A model generated the notes under the pieces. That model did no database searches. It worked only from the letters and a program-made list of their open reading frames with translations, and was not told the origin of the DNA. A stretch of 64,000 nucleotides of DNA, taken from Aquibacillus saliphilus (GTDB lineage Bacteria > Bacillota > Bacilli > Bacillales > Amphibacillaceae). The stretch is taken from the NCBI RefSeq assembly GCF_020404745.1, contig NZ_JAIZAP010000001.1:124001-188000 (forward strand). Direction: 5' to 3'. The stretch's first letter is position 1. Each line of letters opens with the position of its first letter. Made by a program: the position numbers and the translations under genes. Positions 45,076-55,448 of the stretch are shown piece after piece.

Positions 45076-46003
45076 GGACAATTATATATCCGGGCAGCAT
45101 ATGTCAAATAAATTAGGTGTTTCACGAAGTGCAATCTGGAAGCATATGAAGGAATTAGAAAAAGATGGCTATGAGATAATCGGTGTACCGAAAAAAGGGT
45201 ATCAGATTACACGATTTCCATCTAAAGTAAGTGAGAATACAATTCAATGGGGTTTGAACACAAAGTGGTTAGGTAAAAACCTAGTTCATAAAGAGAGTAT
45301 AGAATCTACACAGATATTAGGACATCAATTGGCTATTGAGGGCTCTAAACATGGGACAGTAATTGTGGCAGATACACAAACAGCAGGTAAAGGTAGAATG
45401 GAGCGAAAATGGTATTCAACCAACGGTCAGGGGATTTGGATGAGTATGATACTAAGACCAACACTTCTACCACACCAAGCACCACAAATAACATTATTAG
45501 CCGCTACAGTGTTAGCAGATGTTATTAAAGAACAAACAGGTATTGTTCCCTCGATTAAGTGGCCGAACGATGTTTTAATAAATGATAAAAAGATCTCTGG
45601 CATCTTAACTGAGATGCAAGCAGAACAAGACTGTATTCAATATATTATACTTGGAATAGGGATTAATATTAATCAAACTATTGATCACTTACCCGATGAC
45701 ATAAAAGAGATAGCAACTTCTTTAAAAATAGAAACGGAGAAGGACTGGAATATTCGTGATTTTATTCAGCATTTTTTAGTCCGATTTGAGCAAGTTTATC
45801 AGTTATTTCTAGATAACGGGTTCTCATCAGTCAAGCAAAGTTGGGAAAGCTATGCTTATAAAATTGGACAAACTGTAACAATTCAAACTTTTCATAAAAA
45901 ATCACAAGCGAAGTTAGTTGGCATAAAGGCGGATGGTGCTTTAATTATAGAAAATGAATCAGGCAAAAAAGAGACATTATATTCAGCAGAAATACAATGG
46001 TAG
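45029..46003 (+). CDS. birA: Bifunctional biotin ligase / biotin operon repressor BirA
   Basis: Attaches biotin to acceptor proteins and represses biotin genes. The 324 residues have an N-terminal winged helix ([30 protein letters not shown], about residues 20-50). The ligase domain carries [17 protein letters not shown] near residue 112 and [18 protein letters not shown] near residue 175. The start inside cca is supported because it gives the B. subtilis-like N-terminus [12 protein letters not shown]; the ribosome site is weak (AGTGGG). Confidence 0.94.
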   Translation: MKSTRNLLIELLEKNKDNYISGQHMSNKLGVSRSAIWKHMKELEKDGYEIIGVPKKGYQITRFPSKVSENTIQWGLNTKWLGKNLVHKESIESTQILGHQLAIEGSKHGTVIVADTQTAGKGRMERKWYSTNGQGIWMSMILRPTLLPHQAPQITLLAATVLADVIKEQTGIVPSIKWPNDVLINDKKISGILTEMQAEQDCIQYIILGIGININQTIDHLPDDIKEIATSLKIETEKDWNIRDFIQHFLVRFEQVYQLFLDNGFSSVKQSWESYAYKIGQTVTIQTFHKKSQAKLVGIKADGALIIENESGKKETLYSAEIQW

Positions 46004-46014
46004 GGGGCAAAGCT

Positions 46015-46848
46015 GTGAAAAATTCAGTGCAATTACAAAACATGAAACAAAAAGGCGAGAAAATCTCAATGATAACTGCGTATGATTATCCATCTGCCAA
46101 AATTTCGGAAGAGGCAGAAATAGATATGATTTTAGTAGGTGATTCTTTAGGAATGGTTGTATTAGGTTATGATTCGACGATTCAAGTCACCATAGATGAC
46201 ATGATTCATCATAGCAAAGCTGTAACAAGGGGAGCAAAAGATACATTTGTTGTCGTAGATATGCCTTTTATGTCTTATCATATTTCAATCGAAGACTCTC
46301 TAGCCAATGCAAAGAGAATTTATCAAGAAACGAATGCACACGCATTAAAAGTTGAAGGGGCGTCTCGGGAAGTATTGTTATTAACTTCACGATTGAAAGA
46401 AGCGGGTATTCCTGTCGTCGCACATTTAGGGCTTACACCACAGTCTGTCAATGTGCTCGGTGGTTACCGCGTACAAGGTAAAGATAAGGAAGCAGCTGAA
46501 CAATTAGTTGAAGATGCTAAGGCTTTGGAACAAAGTGGTGCTATTTCAATTGTACTGGAGTGTATTCCAAAACAATTAGCAAAAATAATTTCAGAACAAC
46601 TTACAATACCTACGATAGGAATTGGAGCAGGTATTGATTGTGACGGGCAAGTATTAGTTTTACATGATTTATTACAATATGGCGTTGATAGGTTGCCTAA
46701 ATTTGTTAAACCATATGATAATGCTAACAAAAGTTTCACAGAGGCTATCCAATCGTATGCTCAAGAAGTAAAGGAAGGTCAATTTCCAAGTGATGATCAT
46801 TCTTTTTCAATGAATCCTGGAGTACTTGATAGGGAGCTGGGTGAATAA
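46015..46848 (+). CDS. panB: 3-methyl-2-oxobutanoate hydroxymethyltransferase
   Basis: First step of pantothenate synthesis, adding a hydroxymethyl group to ketoisovalerate. The 277 residues contain [33 protein letters not shown] near residue 39 and [17 protein letters not shown] near residue 200. GTG 46015 lies 8 nt behind AGGGGG; ATG 45997 overlaps birA and lacks a ribosome site. panC follows after 2 nt. Confidence 0.95.
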   Translation: MKNSVQLQNMKQKGEKISMITAYDYPSAKISEEAEIDMILVGDSLGMVVLGYDSTIQVTIDDMIHHSKAVTRGAKDTFVVVDMPFMSYHISIEDSLANAKRIYQETNAHALKVEGASREVLLLTSRLKEAGIPVVAHLGLTPQSVNVLGGYRVQGKDKEAAEQLVEDAKALEQSGAISIVLECIPKQLAKIISEQLTIPTIGIGAGIDCDGQVLVLHDLLQYGVDRLPKFVKPYDNANKSFTEAIQSYAQEVKEGQFPSDDHSFSMNPGVLDRELGE

Positions 46849-46850
46849 AG

Positions 46851-47720
46851 ATGAAGGTTATCCGAAAAGTTAGCGAAATGCAGCAACTTGCACTACAATT
46901 CAAAAAAAGAGATAAGAAAATAGGATTTGTTCCTACAATGGGTTTTTTACATGAAGGACATCAGAGCTTAATGCAATCAGCTCGAGAAGAAAGTGATATT
47001 GTTGTTGTAAGTGTTTTTGTCAATCCACTTCAATTTGGTCCAAATGAAGACTTTGAACGTTATCCTAGGGATGAGCAACGTGATATAGATACAGCCGAAA
47101 AAAATTTGGTTGATGTGTTATTTATCCCAGAATTAACGGAAATGTACCCGTCCGAACAATCAGTGTCATTGAATGTTTCAAAACGATCTAATGTCCTGTG
47201 TGGCAGAACAAGAGAAGGTCATTTTGAGGGTGTTGTAACCGTGTTGTCCAAGTTATTTAATATTACATTACCAGATAAAGTTTATTTTGGTATGAAGGAT
47301 GCACAGCAAATAGCAGTAGTAGACTCTTTAGTTAATGACCTTAATTTTCCAATTGAGATTGTACCAGTTGCTACTGTTAGGGAGAATGATGGTCTTGCAA
47401 AAAGTAGTAGAAACATCTACTTGACTGAACTTGAAAGAAAAGAAGCTAAAAATGTTTATCAGGCATTGCAAATTGGCCTTGAATTAGTTATTGACGGTGA
47501 GAAAAATCCTGATATTATTGTAAAAGAGGTTGAAGATTTTATTGTCCAAAACACTCATGGTACAATAGATTATGTTGAACTATTAAGTTATCCGGAATTA
47601 ATCCAAGTTGCTGCTATTAATGAGCGAGTTATTCTTGCTGTAGCTGTTCAATTTGAACATGCTCGTCTAATAGATAATATTGTTTTTGATGACAAAGGGT
47701 TAATTTCTAAGAGGATATAG
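46851..47720 (+). CDS. panC: Pantothenate synthetase
   Basis: Condenses pantoate with beta-alanine using ATP. The 289 residues show [14 protein letters not shown] (HIGH-type ATP motif) near residue 26, [27 protein letters not shown] and the [13 protein letters not shown]-like loop near residue 184. Middle gene of panBCD. Confidence 0.96.
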   Translation: MKVIRKVSEMQQLALQFKKRDKKIGFVPTMGFLHEGHQSLMQSAREESDIVVVSVFVNPLQFGPNEDFERYPRDEQRDIDTAEKNLVDVLFIPELTEMYPSEQSVSLNVSKRSNVLCGRTREGHFEGVVTVLSKLFNITLPDKVYFGMKDAQQIAVVDSLVNDLNFPIEIVPVATVRENDGLAKSSRNIYLTELERKEAKNVYQALQIGLELVIDGEKNPDIIVKEVEDFIVQNTHGTIDYVELLSYPELIQVAAINERVILAVAVQFEHARLIDNIVFDDKGLISKRI

Positions 47721-47734
47721 TAGGAGGAAAGAAT

Positions 47735-48118
47735 ATGTTGCGAACCATGATGAAAGCTAAAATTCATCGTGCTCGGGTAACGGAAGCTAATTTAAATTAT
47801 GTGGGTAGTATTACGATCGATTCTGAAATCTTAGAACAAGTTGGGATACTACCGCACGAAAAAGTGCAAATTGTAAATAATAATAACGGACAACGATTAG
47901 AAACATATGTAATCCCAGGCGAAAAAGGCAGTAAAGTTATTTGTTTAAATGGTGCGGCAGCACGTCTAGTTCAAAAGGGAGATATTGTAATAATCGTTTC
48001 TTATGCAATGATTTCGAATGAAGAATTAGCCTCCTTTAAACCAAAAGTTGCAATCATGAATGAAAATAATGAAATTACTGACTTAATAGACGAGGAACCA
48101 CCGTTTACCGTTAGATAG
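47735..48118 (+). CDS. panD: Aspartate 1-decarboxylase (pyruvoyl-dependent)
   Basis: Makes beta-alanine for pantothenate. The proenzyme cleaves itself between Gly24 and Ser25; here NYVGSIT places Gly and Ser at exactly these positions from ATG 47735. The 127-residue length is normal, and [21 protein letters not shown] is intact. TAGGAGGAAAG precedes the start. Last gene of the pan operon. Confidence 0.97.
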   Translation: MLRTMMKAKIHRARVTEANLNYVGSITIDSEILEQVGILPHEKVQIVNNNNGQRLETYVIPGEKGSKVICLNGAAARLVQKGDIVIIVSYAMISNEELASFKPKVAIMNENNEITDLIDEEPPFTVR

Positions 48119-48148
48119 TATTAACAGTAGGGATAAACCCTAATCGTG

Positions 48149-48191
48149 AAGAAAACTCTTATCGAACATGGTTTGATAAGAGTTTTCTTTA
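48149..48191 (+). terminator. Intrinsic terminator of the pan operon
   Basis: Perfect 15-bp stem AAGAAAACTCTTATC (48149-48163) with GATAAGAGTTTTCTT (48175-48189). Short T tail. Confidence 0.85.
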
Positions 48192-48231
48192 CCTAATGTA
48201 AGTTCTAAGATTTAATGGGGGTGAAATTTTT

Positions 48232-51039
48232 TTGAGAAAGTTTGTAGTAATTGATTTAGAAACATCTGGCCATACACCTTCTAAAGGAGATCGAATTATT
48301 GAGATTGGAATTGTTGTAATATATGAAGGTAAGGTCATAAAAGAATATTCTAGCTTGATTAATCCTAACATTTCAATCTCGACTTTCATCACAAATCTCA
48401 CGGGTATTTCTGATGAGGATGTTACCTCTGCTCCTACGTTTGCAGAAGTAGGTGAAGAGGTAGCAGCATTATTTGATGATGCATTTATCGTTGCACATAA
48501 TGTGCCATTTGATTTAGGTTTTCTAAACTACGAATTAGAAGCGATCGGTCTAAAACCTTTACATCAAAAAGTCATTGATACTGTGGAACTTTCAAGAATA
48601 TTGTTGCCACAAGCGCCCGGATTTAAATTAGGTCAACTTTCTGAATACTTAACTTTACATCATGATGATCCACATCGTGCTCTGTCTGACGCAAATGTTA
48701 CTGGAAAGCTATTAATACATTTGCTTGAAAAAATACATACATTACCATATGAGACTATTTTTCAACTTCAAGAGATGGAAAATCGGCTAATGAGCGATCT
48801 CCATCCAGTATTAGAACAAAGGATAGATGAACTTGCATTCCAACCATCTGTTAGAGATGACCTCGAAGTGTATCGGGGGATTGCTCTAAAGAAAGAAAAC
48901 AAGGATAACAAAGTGGATGAGAGTCATCTAATGTCATTTGGTGAATTACTAGATGATATCTATCAACCAAATGGCAGCTTAGTTACTGCAATGAATAAAT
49001 ATGAAGATAGACCAGGACAAAGAGAAATGTCAGAGACAATATTTGATTCATTTCAATCCAAAAAAAATGCAGTAATTGAAGCAGAAACCGGAACAGGAAA
49101 GTCAATAGCATACCTGATTCCTGCTGCATACCAAGCTCATAAGGATAAAGAGAGGGTAGTGATAAGTACCCACTTAACACAATTACAAACGCAGCTATTA
49201 GAAAAAGAAATTCCAGTTCTAAAAAGTTTATTGCCATTTGACCTGCAAATAGCTTTAATAAAAGGAAAACAACACTACTTAAGTTTAAAAAGGTTTGAAA
49301 AAGAACTGTTGTCAACGCAACAAGATAACTATGATATAACCTTAACTAAAGCTATTATTTTAATTTGGTTAACAGAAACCATTACTGGTGATATTGACGA
49401 AATACAGCTTCCTTCAAGTGGACAGAAATTTTTCAGAAGAGTTTCAACAGAATCCGAGGGTTTTATAGACCCTAAATCGCCATGGTTTAATAGATCGTTT
49501 TATCAAAAAGTTAGAATGAAAGCTCAAAAAGCAGATTTAATAATAACGAATCACTCTCTACTTTGTACAGATATCACTAGTGAGTATTCATTATTACCAT
49601 CTTATCAAAAACTAATTATTGACGAAGCCCATCATCTAGAGGCTACAGCTGCAAAACATTTTGGTTTGAAATTGGATTATGTGAACATACAATATCTCTT
49701 AAACCAGATTGGAACATTGCAAGATGGGGATTGGATTAAAAAGTTAAATGACAACTATTCAGCAGTCAAAAATATCTTGGAGGGTAACAACTGGGATAAG
49801 TGGTGGCAAGAAACAAAAAATGAGTTGGATGATTTTTTTAGGTTCCTTTTCAGTTATGTAATTGATCAACATAGCACAGAAATCCGGTTAAATGATACTG
49901 GACGCTATCAATATCGAGTGGATGAAGAAAAAGAGCACACTAAAAAGTGGAATACAATTAAGGAGATGTCTACGAGACTTTCGTTTGACCTTAGAGATTT
50001 AATCCATATTTTATCTACAATCCAAAGAGAATTGGCAGAAAGTACTCACTTTAAAAATGGTCAACACGATGATTTGGAAGAAATTAAAACAACCATTGAT
50101 CGTCTTCAAGTTATTATTGATGAGTTAGAAGTCTTATTTCTTAGAAGCGATAAATCATTAGTGAAATGGATTGAGATTGAAGCATATGGTGCGAAGAATG
50201 CTGTCTATCTATTCTCTGAACCAGTTGATATATCAACGATTTTGCGTGAACGTTTATTTGACGAAAAAGAAAGTGTTATTCTAACTAGCGCTACTCTTAC
50301 CATGAAACAATCATTTAAATTTATTAGAGAAAGATTAGGTTTAAATGAGAATGACCTAATAGAGAAGAAGATAGAGTCTCCATTTCAATATGATACCCAT
50401 GTTCAATTGATGGTACCTAATGATTTTCCAGATATCAAACATGGCAATCAAGAAGACTTTATTTATGCAACCTGTGAAGCAATCTATTCTCTGGCGGAGG
50501 TAACAAATGGACGAATGCTGGTGTTATTCACATCATATGATATGTTAAAAAAATCGAACAATATTCTAAAAGAGATTATGGTAAATGATGAATTTATGAT
50601 AATCGCTCAAGGTATTTCAAGCGGGAGTAGATCAAGATTAAAAAAGAATTTTCAAGCATTTGATAAAGCAATTCTTTTAGGTACTAGCTCTTTTTGGGAG
50701 GGTGTAGATATCCCAGGGAGTGATCTCTCTTGTTTAATGATTGTTCGGTTGCCATTTCAACCACCAAATCATCCAATTTATGAAGCAAAGTCTAACCAAA
50801 TTAAAGAAAATGGAAAAAATCCGTTCATGGAACTATCCTTGCCAAATGCAGTTATCAGGTTCAAACAAGGATTTGGGCGGCTAATTAGGTCAAGCACGGA
50901 TCGGGGAGTTGTTTTTATTTGCGACGAAAGAATTATTAAGGCTCGTTATGGCAAATATTTCACTGATTCGATACCAAATATACCAATAACTTACAATAGT
51001 ACACAAAAATTAATACAAAAAACAGCAGAATGGCTATGA
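48232..51039 (+). CDS. dinG: DinG-family helicase with N-terminal exonuclease domain
   Basis: 935 residues. N-terminal DEDD 3'-5' exonuclease (VIDLETSGHTP near residue 6, HNVPFDLGFLN near residue 87, HRALSDANVT near residue 144) fused to a superfamily 2 XPD-like helicase. The helicase has Walker A ETGTGKS near residue 285, DEAHH near residue 464, TSATLT, and GFGRLIRSSTDRGVV near the C-terminus. No four-cysteine iron-sulfur cluster was seen, as in other Firmicute DinG proteins, which act as exonucleases. TTG start 8 nt behind GGGGGTGA. Confidence 0.94.
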   Translation: MRKFVVIDLETSGHTPSKGDRIIEIGIVVIYEGKVIKEYSSLINPNISISTFITNLTGISDEDVTSAPTFAEVGEEVAALFDDAFIVAHNVPFDLGFLNYELEAIGLKPLHQKVIDTVELSRILLPQAPGFKLGQLSEYLTLHHDDPHRALSDANVTGKLLIHLLEKIHTLPYETIFQLQEMENRLMSDLHPVLEQRIDELAFQPSVRDDLEVYRGIALKKENKDNKVDESHLMSFGELLDDIYQPNGSLVTAMNKYEDRPGQREMSETIFDSFQSKKNAVIEAETGTGKSIAYLIPAAYQAHKDKERVVISTHLTQLQTQLLEKEIPVLKSLLPFDLQIALIKGKQHYLSLKRFEKELLSTQQDNYDITLTKAIILIWLTETITGDIDEIQLPSSGQKFFRRVSTESEGFIDPKSPWFNRSFYQKVRMKAQKADLIITNHSLLCTDITSEYSLLPSYQKLIIDEAHHLEATAAKHFGLKLDYVNIQYLLNQIGTLQDGDWIKKLNDNYSAVKNILEGNNWDKWWQETKNELDDFFRFLFSYVIDQHSTEIRLNDTGRYQYRVDEEKEHTKKWNTIKEMSTRLSFDLRDLIHILSTIQRELAESTHFKNGQHDDLEEIKTTIDRLQVIIDELEVLFLRSDKSLVKWIEIEAYGAKNAVYLFSEPVDISTILRERLFDEKESVILTSATLTMKQSFKFIRERLGLNENDLIEKKIESPFQYDTHVQLMVPNDFPDIKHGNQEDFIYATCEAIYSLAEVTNGRMLVLFTSYDMLKKSNNILKEIMVNDEFMIIAQGISSGSRSRLKKNFQAFDKAILLGTSSFWEGVDIPGSDLSCLMIVRLPFQPPNHPIYEAKSNQIKENGKNPFMELSLPNAVIRFKQGFGRLIRSSTDRGVVFICDERIIKARYGKYFTDSIPNIPITYNSTQKLIQKTAEWL

Positions 51040-51099
51040 TACGTTTCGTTTTTTTACATACCCTATAACTACCAAGTTAAATAAGGGGATGGATAGCTC

Positions 51100-51912
51100 A
51101 TGTATAGAAACAGAAAACTAACCGCTATCTACATTGTGGGAATTTTAAGCTTAATTCAGATATTCCTAATACCTATATCGAAAAGCGGGGCGCCAATACC
51201 TGAGATAGAAAAAAATGAATTGTATGTTGCATTCTTTAATTTACCAGATGGTGAAGCAACGTTAGTAAAATCAGAAAATGATCAAACAGTGCTAATTAAT
51301 ACGGGATCTGGCAAAAGTGAAGAAAGTTTATTAATTCAATTAGAGGAATTAAATGTTAGTTCGATTGATACGTTGATTTTAACGAACCAGACAATTGATT
51401 ATTGTGGTAATGCAAAAAGGTTAATTGAAAGGTACACTATTAACAGTGCTATATATACAGGCGAATTAACTAGTCCATGTATGGAACAGGTGAATGAAAC
51501 AAAATTATTAAAATGGAGTTCTAACAAACAACAAAAATTCGGAGAACATTTGGAGTTTAGGGTACTTACAGCGCAAACAAATGGTGAAATGTCTTTAGGC
51601 ATAACTTTTGGAAAAACTTCGATAATGTACTTGAGCAGTAGTAACATTGATGATGAGGAACAACTTATAAACTCAACTTTTAAACCAGAGATATTAAAAG
51701 TTGGGGACTATGCCAAAGGAAACTCACCGAGTTCTGAATTACTAAATAAAACAGATCCTCATTTAGGGATTGTTTTTCATTGTGAAAAGTGTGTAACAAA
51801 TGAAGGTTTAATTGAAAGAATGAGTGAATCCTGGATTGATGTTTATCAGTTAGAACAGGTAGGAACTACAATAATTCGAGCCAATCTGCAGAATTATGAA
51901 ATTTTATCATAG
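51100..51912 (+). CDS. ComEC-like metallo-beta-lactamase-fold protein lacking metal ligands
   Basis: A 270-residue protein with an N-terminal membrane segment (residues 7-25), so probably anchored outside the cell. The first part follows the ComEC C-terminal or MBL pattern: VAFFNLPDGEATLVKSENDQTVLINTG near residue 44, then LNVSSIDTLILTNQTIDYCGN near residue 87 where active enzymes have HxHxDHxGG. Only the Asp and Gly positions survive, and later zinc histidines are not evident. No counterpart lies between dinG and ypmA in B. subtilis. Function unknown; the fold assignment is inference. Confidence 0.6.
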   Translation: MYRNRKLTAIYIVGILSLIQIFLIPISKSGAPIPEIEKNELYVAFFNLPDGEATLVKSENDQTVLINTGSGKSEESLLIQLEELNVSSIDTLILTNQTIDYCGNAKRLIERYTINSAIYTGELTSPCMEQVNETKLLKWSSNKQQKFGEHLEFRVLTAQTNGEMSLGITFGKTSIMYLSSSNIDDEEQLINSTFKPEILKVGDYAKGNSPSSELLNKTDPHLGIVFHCEKCVTNEGLIERMSESWIDVYQLEQVGTTIIRANLQNYEILS

Positions 51913-51953
51913 CAAAATCTTTTCAAATAAGACTGATGAGAACAATTAAAAAG

Positions 51954-51980
51954 ACTGTGCGTTAATCTTACACGCACAGT
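51954..51980. other. Perfect hairpin, T run on the minus strand
   Basis: ACTGTGCGT (51954-51962) with ACGCACAGT (51972-51980). The plus-strand tail is A-rich; Ts follow only on the minus strand (CTTTTT), where no gene reads in. Probably a stabilising 3' hairpin for the upstream gene. Confidence 0.5.
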
Positions 51981-52023
51981 TAAAAATGAGGGTTAGGGAA
52001 TTAGTTGAAAAAAATTCAATTGT

Positions 52024-52055
52024 CCATCAAAATGATGGGTATAAACTGTTATAAT
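52024..52055 (+). promoter_or_regulatory. Extended -10 promoter with operator-like inverted repeat upstream of ypmA
   Basis: TG-T-TATAAT at 52047-52055. CCATCA-AAA-TGATGG (52024-52038) occupies the -35 region, a typical place for a repressor to bind. Leader to ypmA about 100 nt. Confidence 0.4.
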
Positions 52056-52163
52056 AAAATTGTATTTGTTTTCAACTTTGCTTCTATTATTAAACAAAAC
52101 ATTAATGCTATGTGTAACAAAATTTGAGAGTACTCAGGAAATTGACTATTGGAGGCTTTAGTT

Positions 52164-52337
52164 ATGGAAAACAACAAAATAGAAACTCTTTCAACATTAA
52201 AAATAACACATGCTGACGATTTGTATAAAATTGTCGATTGTCTAAATCGCACTTTAAAAGAGGATGATTTGATGTTTGGATTAGCATTGGATGAGGATGA
52301 CGATGGAAAAGCAATATTCACTATTTACCGTACCTAA
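52164..52337 (+). CDS. ypmA: Small protein YpmA (DUF4264)
   Basis: A 57-residue acidic protein with LKITHADDLYKIVDCLNRTLKEDDLMFGLALDED, the conserved YpmA core. ATG 52164 follows TTGGAGGC; the TTG at 52149 is the first base of that site. The last 35 nt overlap ypmB. Function unknown. Confidence 0.82.
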   Translation: MENNKIETLSTLKITHADDLYKIVDCLNRTLKEDDLMFGLALDEDDDGKAIFTIYRT

Positions 52338-52830
52338 TTGGATTAAGTGGACGGTTTCAATTATCCTTGTGATTTTACTTGGGGTAATTTCCTATTTAAT
52401 TTATACTTACGATGAAGTCCAGGATAATAAAGTTTCTGGTTTTTCACAGTCAAAAGAGATAGCTTTATCAGACACAGACTTAGTTTCAATTTCTGAAGTG
52501 AGAAGGTTTCATGGCAATGAGTATTATCACGTCGTATTAGGCACAACCGAAAATGGGGATTCAGGAATAGCTTATATCCCGATAAATGAGGAAGAACAAG
52601 TACAATATTTCAATAGTGAAACATTTCTAACAAAAGAGAAAATGTTAAATGAATGGGGAAAAACTTGCTCTGCCTGTTCTTTAACGGGTATTAATTATGG
52701 TATTGATAAGGAACAACCCTTATGGGAAATAAAATACATAGATAGTGAAGATCGATTGGTTTTTGACTATTATACCGCAAAAGATGGCTCTAGTTATGAG
52801 CATTTTCGTTTGCAGCGATCTTTATTTTAG
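52303..52830 (+). CDS. ypmB: YpmB, membrane-anchored PepSY-like protein (DUF5590)
   Basis: A 175-residue protein with one N-terminal membrane helix (WIKWTVSIILVILLGVISYLIY) and an extracytoplasmic domain. Three in-frame ATGs occur (52291, 52297, 52303); GAGG at 52293-52296 favours 52303. It contains the motif CSACS near residue 122. Sits before aspB and asnS as in B. subtilis. Function unknown. Confidence 0.8.
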   Translation: MEKQYSLFTVPNWIKWTVSIILVILLGVISYLIYTYDEVQDNKVSGFSQSKEIALSDTDLVSISEVRRFHGNEYYHVVLGTTENGDSGIAYIPINEEEQVQYFNSETFLTKEKMLNEWGKTCSACSLTGINYGIDKEQPLWEIKYIDSEDRLVFDYYTAKDGSSYEHFRLQRSLF

Positions 52831-52842
52831 AAAGGTGATCTC

Positions 52843-54024
52843 ATGGAATTAGCAAATCGAGTTAAAACATTAACACCATCATCAACTTTGGCAATAACAG
52901 CGAAAGCAAAAGAATTAAAACAACAAGGTCATGATGTTATTGGACTTGGGGCAGGTGAACCAGATTTTAATACACCTGAACACATCATCCAAGCTGCAAC
53001 TAAGGCGATGCAGGAAGGGTTTACGAAATATACTCCTTCTGGTGGTACTATTGAACTTAGAAATGCAATTATTAATAAATTAACTAGTGATCAAGGTCTT
53101 TCCTATCAAGCAGATGAGATAATTGTTACGACTGGTGCCAAACATGCTCTTTATACTTTATTTCAAGTATTATTAAATCCAGGTGATGAGGTAATTGTAC
53201 CAGCACCATATTGGGTTAGTTACCCGGAACAAATCAAACTTGCACAGGGTGAACCAGTTATAATAGAAGCGTTAGAAGAAAATGAATTCAAATTAACCCC
53301 AGAACAATTAGAAGGTGTAATTACACCAAAAACTAAAGCTGTAATTATTAATTCACCTAGTAATCCAACTGGTGTTATGTATTCAAAAGAAGAACTGAAA
53401 AAATTAGGAGACGTATGCCTAAAACATAACATTTTGATCGTATCAGACGAAATATATGAAAAATTAATCTATACAGATGAACCACATGTTTCAATTGCTG
53501 AGATTTCTGATGAGTTAAAACAATTAACAGTTATAATTAATGGCGTTTCTAAATCTCATTCAATGACTGGATGGAGAATAGGTTATGCGGTTGGTAAAAA
53601 AGAGATAATAAAAGCTATGACAAATTTAGCTTCGCATTCTACTTCAAATCCAACATCAATTTCACAATATGCAGCATTATCAGCTTACACGTCATCACAG
53701 GATGAAGTTGACATGATGAGAGATGCATTCAAAGAAAGACTAGAAAACCTTTATCAACTTATTATAGATATTCCAGGCATTGAATGTGTTAAACCAAAAG
53801 GAGCTTTTTATTTATTCCCCAATGTAAGTGAAGCTGCAAAAAGTAATGGTTTTAATAATGTAGATGATTGGGTAACAGCGTTACTTGAAGAAGAAAAGGT
53901 AGCTCTTGTTCCAGGATCTGGATTCGGTGCACCAAATAATGTAAGACTATCTTATGCTATTTCGCTTGATCAATTAGAAGAAGCGGCTAAGCGTATAAAA
54001 CGGTTCGTATTAAACCATCAATAG
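52843..54024 (+). CDS. aspB: Aspartate aminotransferase
   Basis: PLP enzyme of class I, subgroup Ib. The 393 residues begin [23 protein letters not shown] and show GAGEPDF near residue 37, NSPSNPTG near residue 169, [10 protein letters not shown] and the PLP lysine in [15 protein letters not shown] near residue 234. Follows ypmB by 12 nt and precedes asnS, so aspartate and asparaginyl-tRNA synthesis are neighbours. Confidence 0.95.
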   Translation: MELANRVKTLTPSSTLAITAKAKELKQQGHDVIGLGAGEPDFNTPEHIIQAATKAMQEGFTKYTPSGGTIELRNAIINKLTSDQGLSYQADEIIVTTGAKHALYTLFQVLLNPGDEVIVPAPYWVSYPEQIKLAQGEPVIIEALEENEFKLTPEQLEGVITPKTKAVIINSPSNPTGVMYSKEELKKLGDVCLKHNILIVSDEIYEKLIYTDEPHVSIAEISDELKQLTVIINGVSKSHSMTGWRIGYAVGKKEIIKAMTNLASHSTSNPTSISQYAALSAYTSSQDEVDMMRDAFKERLENLYQLIIDIPGIECVKPKGAFYLFPNVSEAAKSNGFNNVDDWVTALLEEEKVALVPGSGFGAPNNVRLSYAISLDQLEEAAKRIKRFVLNHQ

Positions 54025-54043
54025 TAACTCGGAGGTAATTTTT

Positions 54044-55336
54044 TTGAAAACAACAATAGATCAAGTTTCTAAATATATTGACCAAGAAGTAACAATCGGA
54101 GTATGGCTTGCTAACAAGCGCTCAAGTGGTAAAATAGCATTCCTTCAGCTAAGAGATGGATCTGGTTTTATTCAAGGCGTTGTAGTAAAAGCGGAAGTAC
54201 CAGAAGAAACATTTCAGTTAGCGAAAAACATGACACAAGAAACATCCCTATATGTAACAGGTGTAGTGAAAGAAGATACCAGATCACCACTAGGTTACGA
54301 ATTACAAGTTAAGAGTATTGAGGTTATTAGTGAATCTGTTGATTATCCTATCACGCCTAAAGAACACGGTACGGAGTTTTTAATGGATCATCGTCATTTA
54401 TGGTTACGTTCTAAGAAACAGCATGCAATTATGAAAATTCGCAATGAAATTATCCGTTCAACGTATGATTTCTTTAATAATAACGGATATGTGAAAATAG
54501 ACCCGCCTATTCTTACAGGGTCTGCTGCTGAAGGGACAACAGAGCTATTCCACACGCAGTACTTTGATGAAGAAGCCTATTTGTCTCAGAGTGGTCAACT
54601 CTATATGGAAGCTGCTGCAATGGCTTTTGGGAAGGTATTCTCTTTTGGTCCTACTTTCCGAGCGGAAAAATCAAAAACAAGAAGACATTTAATCGAATTT
54701 TGGATGATAGAACCAGAAATGGCTTTTATGGACCATGAAGATAGTTTAGTCGTTCAAGAGCAATATGTAAGTTATATTGTTAAATCTGTTCTAGAAAAAT
54801 GTAAGATTGAGCTAGATACTTTAGGTAGGGATGTAGAAAAACTTGAAAAGATTCAGGCGCCTTTCCCTCGAATTACTTATGATGAGGCAATTGAGCTATT
54901 AAAAGAAAATGGTTTTGATGATGTTGAATGGGGAGAAGATTTTGGAGCACCTCACGAAACAGCAATAGCGAAAAGTTTTGATAAACCAGTATTTATAACA
55001 CATTATCCAGCTGATATTAAAGCTTTTTATATGAAGCCTGATCCGGATCGACCAGAAGTTGTCTTATGTGCTGACTTAATCGCTCCAGAAGGATATGGGG
55101 AAATGATCGGTGGTTCACAGCGAATTGATGATCTAGAGTTAATGGAAAAAAGGTACAAAGAGCATAATTTGACTAGTGATGCTTACCAATGGTACTTGGA
55201 ACTAAGAAAATATGGCAGTGTGCCACATTCAGGCTTTGGTTTAGGGTTAGAACGGACAGTTGCGTGGATATCAGGTGTAGACCATGTAAGAGAAACTATA
55301 CCTTTTCCTAGATTACTTAATCGCCTATATCCATAA
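54044..55336 (+). CDS. asnS: Asparaginyl-tRNA synthetase
   Basis: Class IIb synthetase. The 430 residues contain the anticodon-binding OB fold (about 14-110), motif 2 [30 protein letters not shown] near residue 205 and motif 3 [13 protein letters not shown] near residue 404. TTG start behind GGAGGT. No T-box leader was found upstream. Strong terminator follows. Confidence 0.96.
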   Translation: MKTTIDQVSKYIDQEVTIGVWLANKRSSGKIAFLQLRDGSGFIQGVVVKAEVPEETFQLAKNMTQETSLYVTGVVKEDTRSPLGYELQVKSIEVISESVDYPITPKEHGTEFLMDHRHLWLRSKKQHAIMKIRNEIIRSTYDFFNNNGYVKIDPPILTGSAAEGTTELFHTQYFDEEAYLSQSGQLYMEAAAMAFGKVFSFGPTFRAEKSKTRRHLIEFWMIEPEMAFMDHEDSLVVQEQYVSYIVKSVLEKCKIELDTLGRDVEKLEKIQAPFPRITYDEAIELLKENGFDDVEWGEDFGAPHETAIAKSFDKPVFITHYPADIKAFYMKPDPDRPEVVLCADLIAPEGYGEMIGGSQRIDDLELMEKRYKEHNLTSDAYQWYLELRKYGSVPHSGFGLGLERTVAWISGVDHVRETIPFPRLLNRLYP

Positions 55337-55345
55337 TACTAAAAT

Positions 55346-55397
55346 AAAAAGATAAATCCCTTACCACAATTTGTGGTAAGGGATTTATCTTTTTATT
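55346..55397. terminator. Very strong terminator of asnS
   Basis: Perfect inverted repeat of 24 bp (55346-55369 with 55371-55394), with A and T tracts on both sides. It could act in either direction. Confidence 0.9.
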
Positions 55398-55418
55398 AAT
55401 ATGTTAGCTTTGTTCTCA

Positions 55419-55427
55419 TGATATAAT
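55419..55427 (+). promoter_or_regulatory. Possible extended -10 promoter of dnaD
   Basis: TG-A-TATAAT at 55419-55427, only about 20 nt before the dnaD start. Confidence 0.35.
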
Positions 55428-55448
55428 GAATTTGAGGTGAAGTGCTAA

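Noticed and set aside
51954-51980. Terminator of the MBL-like gene
   Set aside because: The hairpin is perfect but has an A-rich, not T-rich, plus-strand tail; it is listed only as a hairpin.
52049-52321. 90-codon minus-strand frame across ypmA
   Set aside because: Antisense to ypmA and its promoter; low-complexity serine-rich start and no ribosome site.
52831-54044. T-box leader for aspB or asnS
   Set aside because: The spacers are 12 and 19 nt, too short, and no TGGnACCGCG-type sequence was seen in the window.
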